Origin: Desulfovibrio sp. MES5
GTDB taxonomy: Bacteria > Desulfobacterota > Desulfovibrionia > Desulfovibrionales > Desulfovibrionaceae
DNA: 64,000 nucleotides
Assembly (NCBI RefSeq): GCF_002237645.1
Contig: NZ_MJUZ01000048.1
Coordinates: 115,676-179,675 of the forward strand
Direction: 5' to 3'
Part shown: one piece after another, positions 34,179 through 43,392 of the stretch
Layout: each line of letters begins with the position of its first letter
How positions within the stretch are numbered: position 1 is the first letter of the stretch
The notes under the pieces: model-generated
Told to the model about the DNA's origin: nothing
Databases searched by the model: none
The model's input: only the letters and a program-made list of their open reading frames with translations
Program-made: the position numbers and the translations under genes

Positions 34179-35933
34179 GTGTTTTTCTGCGCGGCGCTGA
34201 CAGCGGCCGTGATGGTATATTGTGCCCTGCCGCCGACCCTTGTGGTCGGCGGCCTTGCATTGGAAGCCCGAGCCGCCGTGGGCCATACGGCATCGCCGCC
34301 CCCAGCGGGCGGCCAGCCGGGAAGCCAGGCGACCAGTCCGCCGAGCGGCCAGCCAGAAGGCCAGCGTGAAAGCCAGACGGACGGCCAGCCGAAAGCCCAG
34401 CCGAATGGCCAGACGGACGACCAGATGAACCGGCAGCCTGCGGAAGCGGGCCAGCCCGTTTCGTCCCTCATTGGCAGCACCCCTGATTTCGCCGCACTGC
34501 CTGATGCCGATGTGCCGCCGCTTGCGAACATCGAGCGCAGTGAATTTGCGCGACCGAGGATTCCCATGAGCAGCGGGGCGGCCCGCATTCTGGCTGAGGG
34601 CAATGCCCGGCATGCGGCCCTGGAGGCTGCCGCCGCCGCGCTGCCCAACAGGCGCGACATCCGCATGGGAGCCGACAGTGCGGAAGAACGGCTGGCTCTG
34701 GCCGCACAACTCTATACGCCCGTGATACGGCATCATAAGGCTGCGGACGATGCGCCCGTGGTGACGGTTCTTTTGCGGCCCCGTTCCGAAGCCGCCGCCA
34801 GAATAACACAGTCTTTGCGCAGTTTTGATCTTATGCAGGTGCGGGCGGCCCTGCTGGGGGAAACAGCGGCGCTGCTGCATCTTATGAACGCGCGCGACCC
34901 GGCGTATGGCGGGGCGGCCCGCGCGCAGGCTGGGGGCAATTGCAACAGCCCCGATGCAAGCCTTCGCGGAAGCGGCAACCTGGGCACTGTTTACCGTGCG
35001 CCAGTGGGCATGTATGACGCCGCAGGCGCGGGCAGCGGCGGGACACACGGCGGAGACGCGCGCAAGAACGCGCTGGACGAGATTTTTTCCGGTTGCGCCG
35101 GAACAGGCGCAGGCGCGCGGCCCGCGCTGCCTGCGGTTTCGGGCGCGGCTGCCTCCACGCCCCCGGCCGATGCAACCCCGCAACCCTCCCAGCCCTCGCT
35201 GGATGACGCCGTGTGGACGGCCAGGCACTGGGAGGCCGCGTCGGGGCAGTTGCAGGCGCTTTTGCGGGCGCAGGACCTTATGGAGGCGGACGCGGAGGGC
35301 TGGCTAGTGCCTGACGGTGTGCTGCCCCGGCTTGAGCGGGCTTCCGCCAGGCTGCCGCAAAGCCCCACGATCTGGCTTTTGCTGGCAGAGGCGCAGTTGC
35401 GGCGCGGCCTGCCCCTGCAAAGTGTGTCCTCGTGTGACGCGGCTCTGGCTCTTGCGCCGGGGCTCAACCGGGCGCGCTACATCCGCGCTCTGGGACATTG
35501 GCGTTTGCAGCAGCTGGCCCTTGCCGAGGATGACCTGACGTCTTCTCTGGATACACGGCATGGCCTTGCGCCGCAGGGTGAAGACCGGGCGCGCCGATTA
35601 CGGGCGCGGGGCGCGGTGCGCATGCAGCGGCGCGACCTGACGGGCATGTGCGAGGATTTTGGCGCTGCCTGCGCTCTTGGCGAGTGCGAGGGGCTGATTC
35701 TGGCCAGGGCGCAGCAGTATTGCCTGCCTTCCGCCCCCGCCGGAACCGGGGCTGGCGCGGAAACCCGGCAGCAGGACAACCCTTTGACGCCGGAGACGGA
35801 AAGCGCGGGCCAGCCTAAAGCGGTGGATTCGCCTGTTACGCCGCCTGGGCCGTCTGTACCGTCTGTACCGCTTGGGCCGAGCGAATCGCGCGAATCGGGC
35901 AAGACGGACGCGGGGGGAGGCGCACGGCCATGA
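34179..35933 (+). CDS. Secreted TPR-like protein with Gln/Pro/Gly-rich segment
   Basis: The frame opens far upstream inside the lipoprotein gene; the most likely start is GTG 34179 (584 residues) or ATG 34212, as neither has a good ribosome site, and translation may be coupled to the lipoprotein stop. The N-terminus FFCAALTAAVMVYCALPP and onward is a signal sequence. Residues about 35-95 are low-complexity with repeated GQP and SQ(T/A) units. The C-terminal third contains helical repeats of TPR/Sel1 type (PTIWLLLAEAQLRRGLPLQ, ARYIRALGHWRLQQLALAED) and paired Cys. Likely a periplasmic scaffold. It ends ATGA-coupled to the next gene. Confidence 0.65.
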   Translation: MFFCAALTAAVMVYCALPPTLVVGGLALEARAAVGHTASPPPAGGQPGSQATSPPSGQPEGQRESQTDGQPKAQPNGQTDDQMNRQPAEAGQPVSSLIGSTPDFAALPDADVPPLANIERSEFARPRIPMSSGAARILAEGNARHAALEAAAAALPNRRDIRMGADSAEERLALAAQLYTPVIRHHKAADDAPVVTVLLRPRSEAAARITQSLRSFDLMQVRAALLGETAALLHLMNARDPAYGGAARAQAGGNCNSPDASLRGSGNLGTVYRAPVGMYDAAGAGSGGTHGGDARKNALDEIFSGCAGTGAGARPALPAVSGAAASTPPADATPQPSQPSLDDAVWTARHWEAASGQLQALLRAQDLMEADAEGWLVPDGVLPRLERASARLPQSPTIWLLLAEAQLRRGLPLQSVSSCDAALALAPGLNRARYIRALGHWRLQQLALAEDDLTSSLDTRHGLAPQGEDRARRLRARGAVRMQRRDLTGMCEDFGAACALGECEGLILARAQQYCLPSAPAGTGAGAETRQQDNPLTPETESAGQPKAVDSPVTPPGPSVPSVPLGPSESRESGKTDAGGGARP

Positions 35934-36274
35934 GCAGGGAGCCTTTACTCAAGGTGTACGGGCACGTGTTCCCGGTGAATGACGCATTTTACGAAGACCT
36001 GGCGCATGCCTGTGCCGATGCCCTGCCCGATGCGGACGATATTCCCGTGCTGGAAAGGGACGGGGACATGGCGCGCATTTCTTTCGAGGGCGTGTACTTC
36101 CCCGTGGACGAGGTTCTGGAAGCCCTGGCCCGGCATCTTGGGTCGGAGCACAAGGGCAAGCTGGACGTGCTTGATATGGAAGGCTGGCGTCTGACGCGTC
36201 ATGTGCTGGCGGAGGGAAGCGTCCACAGCAGCAGCGCGCCGTTGAACAATGTTCTGGACTATTCCGGCCATTGA
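35930..36274 (+). CDS. Conserved hypothetical protein
   Basis: A 114-residue acidic soluble protein without signal peptide, Cys motif or membrane segment. Its ATG overlaps the stop of the preceding gene (ATGA), so it is translationally coupled to the secreted TPR-like protein. Regular pattern: VYGHVFPVNDAFYEDLAHAC, then RISFEGVYFPVDEVLEALARH, which looks like a small alpha-beta domain. I do not recognise a family. Confidence 0.7.
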   Translation: MSREPLLKVYGHVFPVNDAFYEDLAHACADALPDADDIPVLERDGDMARISFEGVYFPVDEVLEALARHLGSEHKGKLDVLDMEGWRLTRHVLAEGSVHSSSAPLNNVLDYSGH

Positions 36275-36580
36275 GGCCGTTTTCTGCCTGCGTTTCTTCT
36301 TTTGTCCCAATTTCATTTAGGCGGCATGCGACTGCGAAAGCACGGGCGTTGCTGTGTCATTCGCGCTGCCCTGATATCCGCGTTGCCATATGGCTGCGCA
36401 ACCGTATTGTCCCCCTGCCTATTGCCTATCCTGCGAACTGCCCGCCCGGCTTTCTGCCCGTGAGACGAGAGCGTCAAGGGTTTCGTCCGGGGCGGCGGAA
36501 TCTGCGCGTGCGCCTGCACGCAACCGCCGCCGCATTTCAAAACTGAAAAGCTCTCGTGCTCTGCTCAAAAAAAGTAAAGG
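36275..36580. other. Gene-free stretch between convergent operon ends
   Basis: No gene or clear signal seen; it separates the ends of the plus-strand lipoprotein operon and the minus-strand tlyA. Confidence 0.4.
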
Positions 36581-36644
36581 TTTTAGGGGGAGGGGGCGTG
36601 AAGGAGGTGAGCCTTTTTCAAAAGGGTTCTTCCCCCACAAAGCA
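36581..36644 (-). terminator. G-rich hairpin repeat T5, terminator of tlyA
   Basis: Degenerate member: TTTTAGGGGGAGGGGGCGTG, then GCCTTTTTCAAAAGGG and TTCCCCCACAAAGCATTCC. It starts about 19 bases past the tlyA stop and is oriented with it. Confidence 0.6.
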
Positions 36645-36662
36645 TTCCAGCGCGCGGACGCT

Positions 36663-37445
36663 CTATGCCGGGTTTTGGGCAGGCGCGTTGCGTTCAAAGA
36701 GCGCCATATATTCCTGATTGCCCTTGGGTCCCTTGATGGCGGCGGGCAGCACGCCGCGGCAGTTCAGGTTGAGGTTGGCCTCGCTGAAGGCCAGAATCTT
36801 TTTGACCGCCCTTTGCCGGGCTTCTTCGTCCCGCACCACGCCCTTGACGGTTTCGCCAGGGCCAAGTTCGAACTGCGGTTTGATAAGGGTGGCCACCAGC
36901 CCGCCGGGCTTGAGCCAGGTCATGCAGGCGGGCAGCACAAGGGTGAGCGATATGAAGGAAACGTCCGCCACCACCATATCCACCTGTTCGGGGATGAGAT
37001 CGGCCTCGGCGTGGCGCAGGTTGACGCCTTCAAGATTGATGACGCGGGGGTCGCTGCGCAGTTTTTCGTGCAGCTGGTTGCGGCCCACGTCCACGGCGTA
37101 CACGCGGGCGGCCCCGCGTTGCAGCAGGCAATCGGTGAAGCCCCCGGTGGAAGCTCCGGCATCCAGACAGACAAAGCCCGTCACGTCCAGCTTGAACTGG
37201 TCAAGAATGGTGATCAGTTTGTAAGCTCCACGGCTGACATAGGGTTCCGGTTCCAGCAGGGCAAAGGCCGTGTCCGCAGGGTAGGGATGCCCCGGCTTGG
37301 GCACAAGCTGTGGCGGTGCGCCGGGAATGTTGAGCGCAAGCATGACCTTGCCTGCCATGATAAGACGGCGGGCCTGCTCGCGGCTGGCCGCCAGACCCTG
37401 TTCAAAAACTAGCTGGTCTGCGCGTTGACGTGGGTTTTTTGCCAT
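36663..37445 (-). CDS. tlyA: TlyA family rRNA (cytidine-2'-O)-methyltransferase
   Basis: A 260-residue protein with an N-terminal S4 RNA-binding domain (RADQLVFEQGLAASREQARR) and a C-terminal FtsJ-like methyltransferase. The SAM motif is VCLDAGASTGGFTDCLLQ near residue 92, followed by VYAVDVGRNQL, MVVADVSFISLTLVLPAC and ATLIKPQFELG. Homologues 2'-O-methylate cytidines of 16S and/or 23S rRNA and set sensitivity to capreomycin; the older label is hemolysin. It is a single gene, ending in a G-rich terminator repeat. Confidence 0.93.
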   Translation of the reverse strand: MAKNPRQRADQLVFEQGLAASREQARRLIMAGKVMLALNIPGAPPQLVPKPGHPYPADTAFALLEPEPYVSRGAYKLITILDQFKLDVTGFVCLDAGASTGGFTDCLLQRGAARVYAVDVGRNQLHEKLRSDPRVINLEGVNLRHAEADLIPEQVDMVVADVSFISLTLVLPACMTWLKPGGLVATLIKPQFELGPGETVKGVVRDEEARQRAVKKILAFSEANLNLNCRGVLPAAIKGPKGNQEYMALFERNAPAQNPA

Positions 37446-37707
37446 GCGGGCTATATACAGGCGAAGGGCCGCGCTGGCAATCGGCGGCCCTGACCTGACA
37501 ATTCAGTCCGGTCCAACTCAGTCCAATCGAGCCCAGTCGCATGGCCCGGCCACTCCCCTGATGTGCCTGATTGGCATGGCGGCGCGGCCCGATCCGGAGC
37601 TCTCCGGTCAGGCCAGAACTGCCTGACATGGCCCTTTCCGATTTGGTCGGCTATGGTCTGCCCCGTCCTTTCGCGTCATTCCGGCATGTTCCTGCGTGTC
37701 TTGCCTC

Positions 37708-37736
37708 TTGCCAAATGCTGAAAGAAGCGCTATATG
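37708..37736 (+). promoter_or_regulatory. Probable sigma-70-type promoter for rpmE operon
   Basis: TTGCCA at 37708-37713, a 17-base spacer, and TATATG at 37731-37736, about 100 bases before the rpmE start. The 250 bases before it (37446-37700) hold no gene I can see. Confidence 0.5.
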
Positions 37737-37835
37737 GTTTGCCCTTGTGCGATATACTTTCGCGCCAAGGGAAAAACGCGCGGGCGTCTGGCAAGGATTT
37801 TGCCGGATTATGCCGCGTTCCATGAGGTAGCTGCC

Positions 37836-38048
37836 ATGAAAAAAGATATTCATCCCAAAGTGTTCAATGCCACTATCACCTGCGCTTGCGGCAACGAAGA
37901 AAGCGTGCTCTCCACCAAGGGCGAACATGTGAACGTGGAAGTGTGCTCCGCTTGTCATCCCTTTTACACCGGCAAGCAGCGCTTCCTTGACACGGCTGGC
38001 CGTATTGACCGCTTCCGTAAAAAGTACGCCAAGTTTGATTCCAAATAG
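37836..38048 (+). CDS. rpmE: 50S ribosomal protein L31
   Basis: A 70-residue ribosomal protein of the zinc-binding (C+) type. Cys16 and Cys18 in ITCACGNE and Cys37 and Cys40 in [13 protein letters not shown] are the four ligands. The longer open frame begins at 37734 but the conserved N-terminus [12 protein letters not shown] fixes the start at 37836. It begins an operon with the DUF1385 membrane gene and prfA, a layout common in Desulfovibrio and relatives. A zinc-free paralogue, if present elsewhere, would be its replacement during zinc shortage. Confidence 0.96.
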   Translation: MKKDIHPKVFNATITCACGNEESVLSTKGEHVNVEVCSACHPFYTGKQRFLDTAGRIDRFRKKYAKFDSK

Positions 38049-38064
38049 TCGCGGGCGGCAGGAT

Positions 38065-39105
38065 ATGCCGCACAAGGATGACGCACGGCAGGGAGCGCCA
38101 GCCAAGACCACCGGGAAAATGTCCCGGATGGTCATGACGGCGCTTTATGCTTTGACCTCCGCCTGCCCCACGGTGGGCGGCCAGGCCGTTATGGAAGGCG
38201 TTATGATGCGCAATGGCGATGCCTATGGCCTCGCCGTACGCCAGGCTGACGGGGCTATTGTTGCCCGCCGTCTGCCCTGGTTCTCGCTGTTGCGTCATCC
38301 CTGGCTGAAAAAGCCCTTCCTGCGCGGGTTCCCCGTGCTGCTGGAAACGCTCGTCAACGGCATCAGGGCGCTCAACCGCTCGGTTGAGGTCGTGGCTCAA
38401 GGGCAGGAAGAAGAAATTACCGGCTGGCACCTGGTTGCAACCATGGCGGCAGCCCTGCTCATGGCCATTGGCCTTTTTGTCGTCGTGCCGCACCTGCTGT
38501 CTCTGGGCATGCTCTGGCTGAACCTTGGCGGTGATGTTGAAGGGCTGACCTTTCACCTGTGGGACGGCTTTTTCAAGTGCTGCATCTTTATGGGCTACAT
38601 AAAGGCAATCTCGTATGTGCCCGATATCCGACGTGTTTTTCAGTACCACGGGGCGGAGCACAAGACCATCCACGCCTTTGAATCCGGCGAGGAAGTGAAC
38701 GCGGCCAACGCCGCGCGCATGAGCCGTCTGCACCCCCGGTGCGGCACCACGTTTTTGCTCTTTGTCATCTGCATATCCATTATTCTGCACGCGGTACTGG
38801 TGCCCATGCTGCTGGCTCTGTACACGCCGCAGAGCGCCGTGGCCAAGCACGCCCTGACCCTGTTTTTCAAGCTGCTGCTGATGGTGCCCATCAGCGCGCT
38901 GGCATACGAGCTTATCCGCTATGCGGCGCGCCTGCCCGAGGGGCCGCTTGCCAGCGTGCTGCAAGCGCCGGGCCTGTCACTGCAAAAGCTGACCACCTAC
39001 GAGCCGGACGAAAGCCAGCTTGAAGTGGCGGTAGTGGCCCTGGCCGAAGCGCTGGGGCCCGAAGCCGGGGAGCGGGTGCGCACGGTGCCCTACACCGCGC
39101 AGTAA
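38065..39105 (+). CDS. DUF1385 (YqhQ-like) membrane protein
   Basis: A 346-residue inner-membrane protein; ATG 38065 lies 16 bases past rpmE. The diagnostic N-terminal motif [23 protein letters not shown] is present (around residue 36; only part is quoted as one run of conserved [12 protein letters not shown]). Hydrophobic segments are near [41 protein letters not shown] and [17 protein letters not shown], and a conserved [15 protein letters not shown] holds several His/Glu residues. Function unknown; conserved between L31 and release factor 1 in many bacteria, implying a link to translation or membrane assembly. Confidence 0.9.
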   Translation: MPHKDDARQGAPAKTTGKMSRMVMTALYALTSACPTVGGQAVMEGVMMRNGDAYGLAVRQADGAIVARRLPWFSLLRHPWLKKPFLRGFPVLLETLVNGIRALNRSVEVVAQGQEEEITGWHLVATMAAALLMAIGLFVVVPHLLSLGMLWLNLGGDVEGLTFHLWDGFFKCCIFMGYIKAISYVPDIRRVFQYHGAEHKTIHAFESGEEVNAANAARMSRLHPRCGTTFLLFVICISIILHAVLVPMLLALYTPQSAVAKHALTLFFKLLLMVPISALAYELIRYAARLPEGPLASVLQAPGLSLQKLTTYEPDESQLEVAVVALAEALGPEAGERVRTVPYTAQ

Positions 39106-39181
39106 AGCCCCTGGTTCCTGTACGGCGGCCACGCCCGCCGTCCGCTGTTTCCGTTTTTGTCCACTGCCAGCCGGAGACCCT

Positions 39182-40252
39182 ATGTTCGCCAAATTAGAAG
39201 GCCTGGAAAAAAAATATCTGGAGCTTGAGGATGCCCTCGCCCAGCCCGATGTTTTTAACGACCAGGATCATTACCGCAAGCTGACCAAGGCCCACGCCGA
39301 CCTGCGCGACGTGGTGGGCCTTTTTCGCCGTTACCGCGCCGTGAGTGAAGAACTGGCCGAAAGCAAACAGCTGCTGCACGACGACGACCCGGAAATGCGC
39401 GCCATGGCCCAGGAAGAAGTGCAGAAAGCAGAGGCGAAACTGCCGGAGCTTGAGCACGAACTCAAGGTCATGCTGCTGCCCTCCGACCCCCTTGATGAAA
39501 AAAATACCATCCTTGAAATCCGCGCCGGTACGGGCGGCGAAGAAGCGGCCCTTTTTGCCGCCGACCTCTTCCGAATGTATACGCGCTACGCCGAACTCAG
39601 GGGCTGGAAAGTGGAACTCATGAGCGAGTCCCCTTCTGAATCCGGGGGCTACAAGGAAATCATCTGCCTTATCGCCGGCGACCGCGTTTACAGCCATCTC
39701 AAGTACGAAGCGGGAACCCACCGCGTGCAGCGCGTGCCCGCCACCGAAGCGCAGGGGCGCATCCACACCTCCGCCGCCACCGTGGCCGTTATGCCCGAAG
39801 CCGAGGAAGTGGACGTCGAAATCCGCCCCGATGATCTGCGCATCGATATTTACCGCGCCTCGGGCGCGGGCGGCCAGCACGTCAACAAGACGGAATCGGC
39901 CGTGCGCATTACGCACATTCCCACCAATACCGTGGTCACCTGCCAGGACGAGCGCTCGCAGCACAAGAACAAGGCTCGCGCCATGAAGGTTCTTGCGTCG
40001 CGCATCCTGGCCGCCGAGCGCGAGCGCCAGAGTTCGGAACTGTCCGCAGACCGCAAGGCGCAGGTCGGCTCCGGCGACCGGTCGGAACGCATCCGCACCT
40101 ACAATTTCCCGCAGGGCCGCTGCACGGACCACCGCATCAACCTGACCCTGTATTCTCTGGACAGGATTATGGAAGGCGAAATTCAGTCCCTGGTGGAAGC
40201 TCTGGGCACCGCCGCCCAGGCCGAGGCGCTCAGAGCGCAGGCCGCTGATTAG
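39182..40252 (+). CDS. prfA: Peptide chain release factor 1
   Basis: Class I release factor for UAA and UAG codons, 356 residues. The codon-reading tripeptide is PAT at residues 186-188 ([14 protein letters not shown]), which marks it as RF1 rather than RF2. The catalytic GGQ is at 230-232 ([18 protein letters not shown]), whose Gln is normally methylated by PrmC. GGAG precedes the ATG. It closes the rpmE-DUF1385-prfA operon. The prmC gene that often follows is not here. Confidence 0.97.
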   Translation: MFAKLEGLEKKYLELEDALAQPDVFNDQDHYRKLTKAHADLRDVVGLFRRYRAVSEELAESKQLLHDDDPEMRAMAQEEVQKAEAKLPELEHELKVMLLPSDPLDEKNTILEIRAGTGGEEAALFAADLFRMYTRYAELRGWKVELMSESPSESGGYKEIICLIAGDRVYSHLKYEAGTHRVQRVPATEAQGRIHTSAATVAVMPEAEEVDVEIRPDDLRIDIYRASGAGGQHVNKTESAVRITHIPTNTVVTCQDERSQHKNKARAMKVLASRILAAERERQSSELSADRKAQVGSGDRSERIRTYNFPQGRCTDHRINLTLYSLDRIMEGEIQSLVEALGTAAQAEALRAQAAD

Positions 40253-40273
40253 CGCAGGGATATGTTGTGAAGG

Positions 40274-40336
40274 GCTTTGTGGGGAGGAGACCCTTTTGCA
40301 AAAGGGTCTCCTCCCCCACGCCCCCACCCCCTAAAA
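40274..40336 (+). terminator. G-rich hairpin repeat T6, terminator of prfA
   Basis: CTTTGTGGGGAGGAGACCC, TTTTGCAAAA, GGGTCTCCTCCCCCACG, then CCCCCACCCCCTAAAAT. About 20 bases past the prfA stop, in the same orientation. Confidence 0.7.
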
Positions 40337-40406
40337 TTCTTTTTGTTTTTTGCGCACGTGTCCTTTGAAAAAAGTTGCATACGCTTAAAATTTTCTGCGG
40401 AGAGTT

Positions 40407-40469
40407 CCGCACAAACATAAAGCGCCCCCGCAGGCTGACAGCTTGCGGGGGTGCTTTATGTTTGTGCGG
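40407..40469. terminator. Long near-perfect hairpin between convergent genes
   Basis: About 30 bp of stem with two mismatches: arms CCGCACAAACATAAAGC and GCTTTATGTTTGTGCGG outside, CCCCCGCA/TGCGGGGG inside, around a very short loop. It sits between prfA and the convergent gene ending at 40490 and could block read-through both ways. Confidence 0.65.
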
Positions 40470-40489
40470 CTTGCTGAGGCCAGACCTGA

Positions 40490-41020
40490 TTACGAATGGG
40501 CAAAAGCTGGCAGGAGACGCCCAAGCGCCGTTGCCGCCTGATGTTTGATGCTTTCGGCCTGCGTCAGGCTCTGGTGGACGGAAGCCGCGCGCTGGCTTCG
40601 GGTCTGGCTGATCTGCGTCAGGTCTTGATCTGCGGCCCCGCTGGAGGAAAAGATGAGGTCCCCCATCATCTCGTCAGCCGCAGAAAGGGTGTTGGGGCTG
40701 ACCGAAATTTCGTTGCCGGCAGAATCATAAACAACAATGGCTCTGGGGGAGATGACGCTGAACCCGCCATTGTCCAGACCCAGAATGCGCACATCGCGTG
40801 CATTGACAAGGATGCTGCGGCCATTGTCAAGGATGATGCTGATTTCATCAGGCAGCCCCACGGCGGAGGCGCGAACCGTCAGTATGTTCCCATTGGGCAA
40901 TATGGCGCGCGCAAGCTTTCGCGCGCTTGTCAAGCGCGCCCCCTGTGCGGTGAGGGCGGCATTTTTACATGGCACGTCTGGTGGGGCGATTCCGACTTCG
41001 CCTGCGGGAGAGTGCGACAT
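40490..41020 (-). CDS. Conserved hypothetical protein
   Basis: A 176-residue soluble protein. ATG 41020 is chosen because GGAGG lies 5 bases before it; a longer start at 41032 would be inside that ribosome site. The middle is beta-rich (EISIILDNGRSILVNARDV, then GGFSVISPRAIVVYDSAGN), like a small barrel, and the C-terminal 60 residues are helical and Gln/Ser/Ala-rich (QISQTRSQRAASVHQSLTQ). No signal peptide. I do not recognise a family. Divergent and alone. Confidence 0.65.
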   Translation of the reverse strand: MSHSPAGEVGIAPPDVPCKNAALTAQGARLTSARKLARAILPNGNILTVRASAVGLPDEISIILDNGRSILVNARDVRILGLDNGGFSVISPRAIVVYDSAGNEISVSPNTLSAADEMMGDLIFSSSGAADQDLTQISQTRSQRAASVHQSLTQAESIKHQAATALGRLLPAFAHS

Positions 41021-41638
41021 GGACGCCTCCATGGTTGGTGTGCTGCCCGTTAGGGCATGTGACCAGAACAGCGTGCCAGTGGAAATGTACGCTCTATTCC
41101 GGCACGACCGTTACGATGCGAAACAGGGTGCATGAGCCTTCGCGAAACCGCGAAATGGCATCGTGTTCCCATTTTTATGAAAGCAAGAATCATTCCAGAC
41201 AGATAAGGAAAATTATGCCTACCGGAAAAGATGAGAAAAAAAACGGTTCGGGATGGCAGCCAGCTGGAGCGGTTTTACATTGAAGTGTTTTGTGGGTGAG
41301 GGGCCCTTTGTGAAAGAGACCCTCGCCGACGCCCCACCCCCTTAAAACTTCAAGGGTATTTGGGTGCAGTACTACGAGCTTTCTGACTTGAAGGCAGGAG
41401 ACGGGGCAGCGGGTGCCTGCGCGCCCGGTGTGTCAGGGGGGCGACGCGGCAGGGGGGCGGGACGACAGGGCACTGGCTACAGGCGGCACGATGACGGGAC
41501 AGCAGGCCACAGGCTATAGGCGACATAGGGACTTTCACAGTGCCGCTTTGGCGCGTCAGCCTCTGGATGTGCGGCCTTTATGCCTTGCCCGGGCGCGCTG
41601 CGCCCGCAGTCCCCTTAACGCCTGGAGGCGGCAATGCC
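41021..41638. other. Gene-free region with one G-rich repeat
   Basis: No credible gene. It contains hairpin repeat T7 (listed separately) and the downstream region of rlpA; a GGGCGC/GCGCCC stem near 41590 lacks a T-run. Confidence 0.4.
41289..41346 (+). repeat. G-rich hairpin repeat T7, degenerate
   Basis: TTTTGTGGGTGAGGGGCCC, TTTGTGAAAGAG, ACCCTCGCCGAC, then CCCCACCCCCTTAAAA. The stem is less perfect than in other copies, and this is the only copy not placed directly after a gene on its own strand. Confidence 0.55.
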
Positions 41639-42349
41639 CTAATCCCCGACCACAAACGCGCCGGGATACAGGATGGAGAAGACTTCAAGCTGCTTCTGCG
41701 CTCCAAAGGAGTCGGGCCACGGCCCCACCTGCACGTTCCACATGCCGTTGCTGCCAAAGCGTACGCGGCTCTTGTGTCCCGATCTGGCCAGATCGTTGGT
41801 GAGCCTGTCGGCGTTGTCCTTGTTGGCAAAAGCGCCCACCTGCACGAAATAGGCTCCGTCAATGTCGCCGTCGCTGCGCATCTGCGGGACGCCGCCAAGG
41901 CTTTGTATGCGCACGCGCCCCGTGCCGGGGCCGATAATATTGAGTTGGGTGGCGGCGGCGCGTGAAAGGTCAATGACGCGGTCGCCCACAAAAGGCCCAC
42001 GGTCATTGATGCGCACAATAATGCTGCGGCCGTTGTTCATGTGGGTGACGCGCACCTTGGTGCCCAGGGGCAGAAGCTTGTGGGCCGCCGTCATAGCGTA
42101 CTGGTTGTAGCGCTCGCCGTTGGCTGTGGTTTTGCCGTGAAAGCCCGGCCCGTACCACGAGGCTTCGCCCTCTTCGACAAATCCGTGGGCGGATTTGAGG
42201 GGGTAATACGTTTTGCCGCGAACCGTATAGGGCTTGGTGCCGGTGATGCCGCCCTTGCGCCAGGAGCCCCTGGAGCCGCACCCGGCCAGCAGCAGGGCGC
42301 AGAGCGCGAGTATAAGGCAGGTCCGCAATGCGCGGAGGGCAGGGGTCAT
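41639..42349 (-). CDS. rlpA: RlpA family lipoprotein (septal ring lytic transglycosylase)
   Basis: A 236-residue outer-membrane lipoprotein that cleaves denuded glycan strands at the septum. ATG 42349 overlaps the preceding stop as ATGA. Signal peptide with lipobox LLLAGC; the double-psi barrel has GEASWYGPGFHGKTTANGE, AMTAAHKLLPLGTKVRVTH and VRINDRGPFVGDRVIDLS with catalytic Asp; a SPOR peptidoglycan-binding domain ends the protein (GAYFVQVGAFANKDNADRL). Last gene of a three-gene minus-strand operon. Confidence 0.93.
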   Translation of the reverse strand: MTPALRALRTCLILALCALLLAGCGSRGSWRKGGITGTKPYTVRGKTYYPLKSAHGFVEEGEASWYGPGFHGKTTANGERYNQYAMTAAHKLLPLGTKVRVTHMNNGRSIIVRINDRGPFVGDRVIDLSRAAATQLNIIGPGTGRVRIQSLGGVPQMRSDGDIDGAYFVQVGAFANKDNADRLTNDLARSGHKSRVRFGSNGMWNVQVGPWPDSFGAQKQLEVFSILYPGAFVVGD

Positions 42350-43392
42350 GCTTTGGAGGTCTCCAGCGGGTGAAGGTAGGGCAGACACGGAAAACCCTCC
42401 TGCCTGCCGCAGGCCGCGCAGATATCGGACGCTGTATCCATAGTGGCGTTTTCAACAAGCAGAAGACTGAGCAGGCCGCGCCCTTCGCCGCGCAGCAGGC
42501 CGCGTTCATCGGCGCCCTGCAGCAGGGCTATGGCCGGTTCGCGGCGTCCGGCTTCAAGAAAGTCCCGTGCGGCCAGCAAATAGAGGCGCTCGTGTTCTGG
42601 GCCGTACAGCGCGTCCAGCATGGGCACATAGTTGGCCCCGAAAGCCTGCCGGGCAGGCAACTCTTCACTGGCAAGCCAACGGGCAAGATGGGTATTGTGC
42701 CGTTCAACCACAAGGTACTGGGCCAGCATGCGCAGGCCGTGGGACAGCACATGGCTTATGCGCGACAGTTCGCGCGAGGAGCTTTCCGCCGTTTGGCCCA
42801 CAAGCCCGCGCAGCGGATTGTACATATCTGTGGTGACGCCCTCATGCCGGGCGACCTGGGCAAGGCGGTTGGCGTAGTGTTGGTTCTGAAAGGCGTCTTC
42901 CTTGAGTTTGACGCACTCATGAAAGGCGTAGCCAATGCACCAGTCGATGATGGCTTCAAGGGCGCGCTGACCGTCAGCGCCGCCGGGCAGCAGATTGTTG
43001 GCGGAGCGGAGCAGCGCCGCGACCTGCGCGGATTCGGCAACTTGCGCGGATTGTGCGGATTCAGGATCACGTCTGTGCCCCTGCCCGCCATTGGGCGCAT
43101 CCTGCATTTTGCAGTTGCAGTGCTGGCAGACCGGGCCGGGCGTGTCGACCGGGGCCACGTCGCTGTGCGCCGGAGCATTGCGAAAGAGCAGGTGAGAGGT
43201 ATCTTTCAGACGCCAAAAAACGCCCTTGCGCATGGCCTCGCCCAAAAGGTCGCGCAGGGCCGAATACGAGACAGCCCCGGCCTGCTCAAAACGTTGGCGC
43301 TGTGCCGAAAGAGACTGAAAAACCGTGCAGTAGTCGCGAACAAGGTCGCGCATGAGAAAGTCGCGGTTTGCCAGCAGCCAGCGGCCTTTCAC
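42346..43392 (-). CDS. Conserved hypothetical protein with Cys clusters
   Basis: A 348-residue cytoplasmic protein. Two Cys-rich patches, VCQHCNCKM near residue 88 and ICAACGRQEGFPCLPY near the C-terminus, may bind zinc. Much of the rest is helical (SHVLSHGLRMLAQYLVVERH, EHERLYLLAARDFLEAGRRE), consistent with an all-alpha or TPR-like fold. The region around residues 105-130 is low-complexity (SAQSAQVAESAQVA). ATGA overlaps join it to the genes on both sides, so it is made together with rlpA. Family not recognised. Confidence 0.7.
   Translation of the reverse strand: MKGRWLLANRDFLMRDLVRDYCTVFQSLSAQRQRFEQAGAVSYSALRDLLGEAMRKGVFWRLKDTSHLLFRNAPAHSDVAPVDTPGPVCQHCNCKMQDAPNGGQGHRRDPESAQSAQVAESAQVAALLRSANNLLPGGADGQRALEAIIDWCIGYAFHECVKLKEDAFQNQHYANRLAQVARHEGVTTDMYNPLRGLVGQTAESSSRELSRISHVLSHGLRMLAQYLVVERHNTHLARWLASEELPARQAFGANYVPMLDALYGPEHERLYLLAARDFLEAGRREPAIALLQGADERGLLRGEGRGLLSLLLVENATMDTASDICAACGRQEGFPCLPYLHPLETSKA

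Noticed and set aside
37446..37835. Extra N-terminal extension or small gene before rpmE
   Set aside because: L31 conservation begins at the ATG at 37836, and the upstream frame crosses a probable promoter.
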